NCBI RefSeq assembly: GCF_008831285.2 | Contig: NC_045142.1 | Location: forward strand, 16,309,354-16,373,353 | DNA length: 64,000 bases | Reading direction: 5' to 3' | From: Nymphaea colorata | Lineage: Eukaryota > Streptophyta > Magnoliopsida > Nymphaeales > Nymphaeaceae | Shown here: one piece after another, positions 60,071 through 64,000 of the stretch | Layout: every line of letters starts with the position of its first letter | Position numbering within the stretch: the first letter of the stretch is position 1 | The notes under the pieces: generated by a model | Seen by the model: the letters and a program-made list of their open reading frames with translations, nothing else | Database searches by the model: none | What the model was told of the DNA's origin: nothing | Position numbers and translations under genes: made by a program

Positions 60071-60300
60071 TTTCCAACTTTACATTTCAATTGCTGTAAC
60101 AAAATGGGCTACATAATGCACTTTACGATATTGGTCATGCGTAATTTGTCCAAACTAACTTTTATTACAAATTTTTTATCTTTTTGACCTTATATTTCAT
60201 ATCTAACTATTGCCATGAAAATACAAGCTACATTATGTACTTTACAACATTGGTTGTACCCACTTTGACCAAATCCAATTACTCATGTTTCACATACACT
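60070..60300. repeat. Diverged tandem duplication, about 115-bp period
   Basis: CTACATAATGCACTTTACGA then ATTGGT at 60,109 recurs as CTACATTATGTACTTTACAA then ATTGGT at 60,228; both are preceded by TTTCAATTGCT/TTGCC-like words and followed by TTGTCCAA/TTGACCAAA. Confidence 0.65.
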
Positions 60301-60432
60301 AGAAAAGAAATAACCCTCACCAGTGGACCACTGGCGAAAGGAAGAAAGAGTCTCGATGGTGGATAGGCACCGCGTACTTCCTCCTTACCCCCTTCTGTCA
60401 TTCCACAAAAAAGGGAGGCAGTCCACGACAGC

Positions 60433-60433
<1 letters not shown>

Positions 60434-60477
<44 letters not shown>
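60434..60477. repeat. (GA)n microsatellite
   Basis: About 21 GA dinucleotides; Arg-Glu repeat frames crossing it are artefacts. Confidence 0.97.
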
Positions 60478-60480
<3 letters not shown>

Positions 60481-60855
60481 ACGTGGGATTAATAGGGGAC
60501 AAATAATGGACAGGGAAAAAAGGAACATTTTGACAGCTGCAGCAGGATTCAAGTTTCCTATATACATATAAAAAATGCTTAGATGGGTATTCAACTTACT
60601 GCAGCACCAACCCTGTTTTCGTTTATTTTTTCAATCAGGGGAACAATCGTGTCTGCGTCACATACGTTAGTTTATGGAAAATGAATAATTTTAGCATATT
60701 CTCTAGAGAAAGACTAGTTTCTTTTCTTTTTCCACATTTACTAAGTTAATGATTTCTTTGACGAGCTTATTTCTCTTTCTTTTCCATTTTTTGTATTTTA
60801 GTAGATTACAACTACTTAAATTTATTTAGGACATGAAATCATTTAGGAGAGGTTC

Positions 60856-60863
<8 letters not shown>

Positions 60864-60893
<30 letters not shown>
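60864..60893. repeat. (CT)n microsatellite
   Basis: About 15 TC dinucleotides. Confidence 0.95.
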
Positions 60894-60895
<2 letters not shown>

Positions 60896-61259
60896 AAAGT
60901 CAGAATCATGCATGTCACTTTCTAAGCGGGGAAGAATGGAAAGATCATAGTATTAGGTTGCAGTTGACAAACAGATCAAATCATCATTTTCTGTGGAATT
61001 TGCAGCCACGTGGAAGCTTGGTCATGAATTGCTTGCTGTAAGTATAGTCAGGCTAAGTTAGTCTTTTGACAGCAGCCGTGTATTTCACAATCAGGCTGGT
61101 CTACTAGATAGCCTCATATAGGTTGGTCTGGTTGAAGCCCTCAGCTCCAAGAAGTCGTACACAATGATAGATATTCACTACAGCAGGAACAATACATACC
61201 ATATACATAGCTGATACAATAAATCATAGTCTCTTCTATCTACATACCACTGCCCCACA

Positions 61260-61482
61260 TTTATTTCCCTAACCTGTACTTGGAGCAAACAATGGCCAGG
61301 GTAATAATGTTGTTTTCTCCACGAGGTGCCACCCTTGCAGCTAGCCATCTATGCAGGTTGTCCTTCAATCCTACATTTGTTTCAACTATAAACTGCCAAA
61401 ACTGAGTGGCATTTTACAGGAAGTGTTATGGTCATGAGGTCTCTCCTCGATCTAAAGTAGCAGCAGCAACGTCAATGAAAGA
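61260..61482 (-). other. Probable 3' UTR of the phosphatase gene
   Basis: On the minus strand an AATAAA (61,260-61,265) lies about 218 bp after the stop codon, a normal distance for a plant poly(A) signal. Confidence 0.5.
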
Positions 61483-63258
61483 CTATACTGGCGCAGAAGT
61501 TGGAATGCCATGCTTTTGAAACCATTCTGGCATGTGGTATTGTTCATAAAGCAGAGGCCGCACATCCTTTTGCATAGCAAGTTGTTCGAGTAGTGGAAGA
61601 ATAACCTGTATTAGCTGGTGTAGAAACAAATGTTTATAATATGAATAACCTAATCCAGTTGTGTTACTTATGAATCATTAACAAATTAATTTCAATTCAC
61701 CTGCATGTCTTCAGGCTGTCCTGCTGAAAATGGAACACAAGGTATTCCATTTAGAGGTTGCAATAGAAAGCTAAAAGGATTGTTGTCAACGATGACTGTA
61801 CGACCAAGGTCTTTGGATAAACATGTAAGATCCTTCACATGTTCTCGGTATTTCCTGATTCAATAACCATGAAGACTTCTATCAGTTCAACAATTAACAT
61901 TCAAGCAACAATCAAAAGGCATGAGATGTAGAAGGACAAGGAAGATTTAGTCCATACTGCAGTCTATATGGTGCAATTTAAGTAAAAGAGTTCTAGCATT
62001 AACAACATCATAAGCTGATCAACTTAACAGCTAAATCAAAACCTTTGAATTAAACTGGTGAAGCAATCACCACTTAAAACACATTGTGAAGAAACAGAAA
62101 TGGTGCTCATAAAGACAGCTGAATTTGCAGGAACTTACGTGCTAATTGTTGCAGGACGGTAAAGCCGAAGGGAGATTCTATTGTTAACATCTATTCTGTC
62201 AATAAGTGGCCTGGCATAGCCTGAGCACTTACAAGTGTCAATAAGATGATTAAGGAACCAAAAAAGCACATAGCAAATGTTGTGTACCTTCAAGTCCAGC
62301 TGTGAAAAGCACAAGCTCCGCAAATTCACTTGTTCGTGCCAAAAACTCATGCAGACCAGGACGTTCAAATACAGTGATATGATTTACTCTGGGCTTTCCT
62401 TCACCATCCTTCATCAAATAAATTGCATATGACACCTCCATCAGATAATCAAGACATCTGAATGTGTGCATCAGAGCACTTACTGGAACTGCTAGTGACA
62501 GAAAGAAATGATGCCAGAAATAAATTGAGTACATCACTCAGGCAGCCCACTGCACCTTATTCTTAACAGTGTTTATTCTAATAATGGGGCCATGGACTGA
62601 CTTTATGGGGGGGTTGGACAATGAACATTTTGTGAGTGTCCAATGAATCTGCCTCCAACATTGGAGAAGATTCATGGAACACTGGATTCTAGAGCTCCAT
62701 GAATTTAAGCCAATTTTTAGGGCAGATTCATTGGACATTCACAAACTGTTCCATTGTCCAAATGCCCCCTATGTGTTCAACTTGTCAACCCCAGACAGAT
62801 GGTTTCGTTTTTGTCCCTAATATCTTTCAAAATGCTGCAGTAGAATTATGCATCAACTTGCCATTACAATAGGATAAGTAGTTCAGGAAAGACTTGTCCA
62901 AATTACACATTCAATAATGCATGTTCAATATCCAATGTGAATAATGCTAAATCTGATTTGCCCTTCAAAAGAGCAAAATGAAAAACCAAGATGACATTTC
63001 AACATCTCTTAAGGAAAAAATATTGTTGGACAGCTTATTCAAACCCATGAAAGTGAGAATGAAATGTGAATACTGCACATGGTTTATGTTTGTGCAAGTA
63101 AACATTTTGCACCTTCAACACACACCAACCTTGTCAACAGACACACACTCCAACTCAAACCATTTTAATCCAGCTTCAGTTGCTTGATCACGAACAGAAC
63201 CTGGCAAGCTAGATGTCTCGTAAGCACACACCAGAGTCTCATCCAAGTCTAGCACCAC
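61483..63258 (-). CDS. FCP1-homology (HAD/NIF-type) phosphatase-like protein, 3' part
   Basis: Member of the CTD-phosphatase-like HAD family (NIF/FCP1 domain), which removes phosphate from protein serine residues through an aspartyl-phosphate intermediate. Five exons on the minus strand: 63,130-63,258; 62,288-62,408; 62,139-62,220; 61,701-61,854; 61,483-61,605. They join in frame to 202 residues ending in a TAG at 61,483. The first exon here starts VVLDLDETLV, holding the catalytic DxDxT; later come VFERPGLHEFL, LVLFTAGLEGYARPLIDRID, RLYRPATISTKYREHVKDL and RTVIVDNNPFSFLLQP, the second acidic motif. The C terminus is LPLLEQLAIQKDVRPLLYEQ followed by a short MPEWF tail. The arrangement resembles the Arabidopsis At3g55960 type. 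The N-terminal exon is outside the window. The substrate is unknown. Confidence 0.93.
62607..62769. mobile_element. Hairpin MITE in a phosphatase intron
   Basis: 163 bp with long terminal inverted repeats: GGGGGGGTTGGACAATGAAC at the left against GGGGGCATTTGGACAATGGA reading in from the right, continuing through GTCCAATGAATCTGCC on both sides. Flanked by TAT on each side (62,604-62,606 and 62,770-62,772), a 3-bp duplication as in Tourist/PIF-Harbinger MITEs, though that group prefers TAA/TTA. It sits in the 721-bp intron between the first two visible exons. Confidence 0.85.
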
Positions 63259-64000
63259 CTGCCAATTTTCCAAAATCACATACTGGGAAAAGTAAAAGAA
63301 CAAAAACAAAAACAAAAAGAACAAAACTATAGCAAAGCAGCAGTTGCATGTATCAGAAAATATAGAAGCACATAAAAAGGACAACATAAACCTTATTTTT
63401 TTTAAATGAAGGTTCTTTAGATATTCAAGATTCTGATTTGGATCAATGCAGAAAAAAAATAGCTAATCAACTAAAGCACCAAAATTATATAAAACATATT
63501 TTGGACAGACTCAGGCACATGTAAAAGGTTAGGCCAATTCACAGGGAAGAAAATTTTCAAGCAACTTCCTTCTGAAACAATCTTCCTATTCTCAAGCTTT
63601 GCAAGGGTAAAGATGGCACCCATACAGCACAAGTGAACAAACAGACATCCTATGGTCATGACTTTATTCAGTAAAAGAGGAATGAGAAAAGAAAAAGATC
63701 AGTGACATGCAAGAAACAAATTTTCCCATATGAACAAGGTCCAGGTTGGCTTGGAAGTCCGAGTTTGCAATGGATACTCCAGCCCGTTCAAATTGAAGAG
63801 CTAATAAAGGGGTGGAACCACAACTGGAATTTGAAAGTTTACACTTGAGTTATGAATGATCGATCCTCCTTGTTGGCCAGCTTGAAGAGTTCCTAAACAA
63901 GTCCGACAATTATGAAAAAGGAAGCATGGTTTATTTATTTTGGTTGGTAACCTTAGCAGCTTTAAGAAGGTCCTAAGGAACTGGTTGCCAGTCGAAGGCT
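63259..64000 (-). other. Intron continuing to the unseen 5' exon
   Basis: Upstream of VVLDLDETLV the acceptor TTGGCAG lies at 63,259-63,265. I find no earlier exon before the window ends; the frame at 63,471-63,659 is not in register with a splice junction I can support. Confidence 0.6.

Noticed and set aside
1-64000. CRISPR arrays, operons, riboswitches or bacterial regulatory sites
   Set aside because: The window is plant nuclear DNA with spliced genes; the direct repeats present are micro- or minisatellites without spacer structure.

Overview
This is nuclear DNA of a flowering plant. The evidence is a plastid omega-3 fatty acid desaturase split into eight exons by seven GT-AG introns, a plant-type HAD/FCP1-like phosphatase with the same kind of small exons, long AT-rich gene-poor spacers, abundant AT, GA and GT microsatellites, and copia, hAT and other small transposable elements. 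I cannot fix the species from the sequence alone. Many proposed open frames begin at GTG or TTG, or are formed by repeats; almost none outside the genes below looks like a protein.

Layout. 67-598 (minus) is one exon of an NRT1/PTR (NPF) transporter with a frameshift. 1,043-3,740 holds two unrelated old tandem duplications. 4,513-10,239 is a giant inverted repeat (arms about 2.7 and 1.9 kb, loop 1.2 kb) whose ends read TGTTATCAC...GTGATAACA and whose arms carry a promoter-like organisation; a diverged direct repeat lies on either side of it. 15,575-19,700 is a decayed copia retrotransposon (integrase, reverse transcriptase and RNase H remnants in order) whose 3' LTR was later hit by a 463-bp hAT-type MITE with a perfect 8-bp target duplication. 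20,474-32,182 is a direct duplication of a 5-6 kb block in two diverged copies, each with a MITE, a GATAAC-rich minisatellite and a conserved anonymous frame; copy B also gained a palindromic module around a TA tract. 32,183-45,470 is mostly spacer with a possible promoter and first exon at 34.5 kb, a tRNA-derived SINE, a TIR MITE and several members of a dispersed GGGCC-containing repeat family.

45,777-48,708 (plus) is the complete FAD7/FAD8-type desaturase (447 aa), with a TATA-like box and CT/GA-rich leader. 48,709-61,200 is spacer with microsatellites and a few short repeats. 61,483-63,258 (minus) is the 3' part (five exons, 202 aa) of a DLDET-motif phosphatase similar to the Arabidopsis At3g55960 type; its first exon lies beyond the window. 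A 163-bp hairpin MITE sits in one of its introns.

The two intact genes have unrelated roles: one makes trienoic fatty acids in plastid membranes, the other is a protein phosphatase-like enzyme. They converge on a 12.8-kb spacer and there is no sign of a gene cluster. The most noteworthy structures are the 5.7-kb inverted repeat, the 5-kb direct duplication and the nested copia/hAT insertion.
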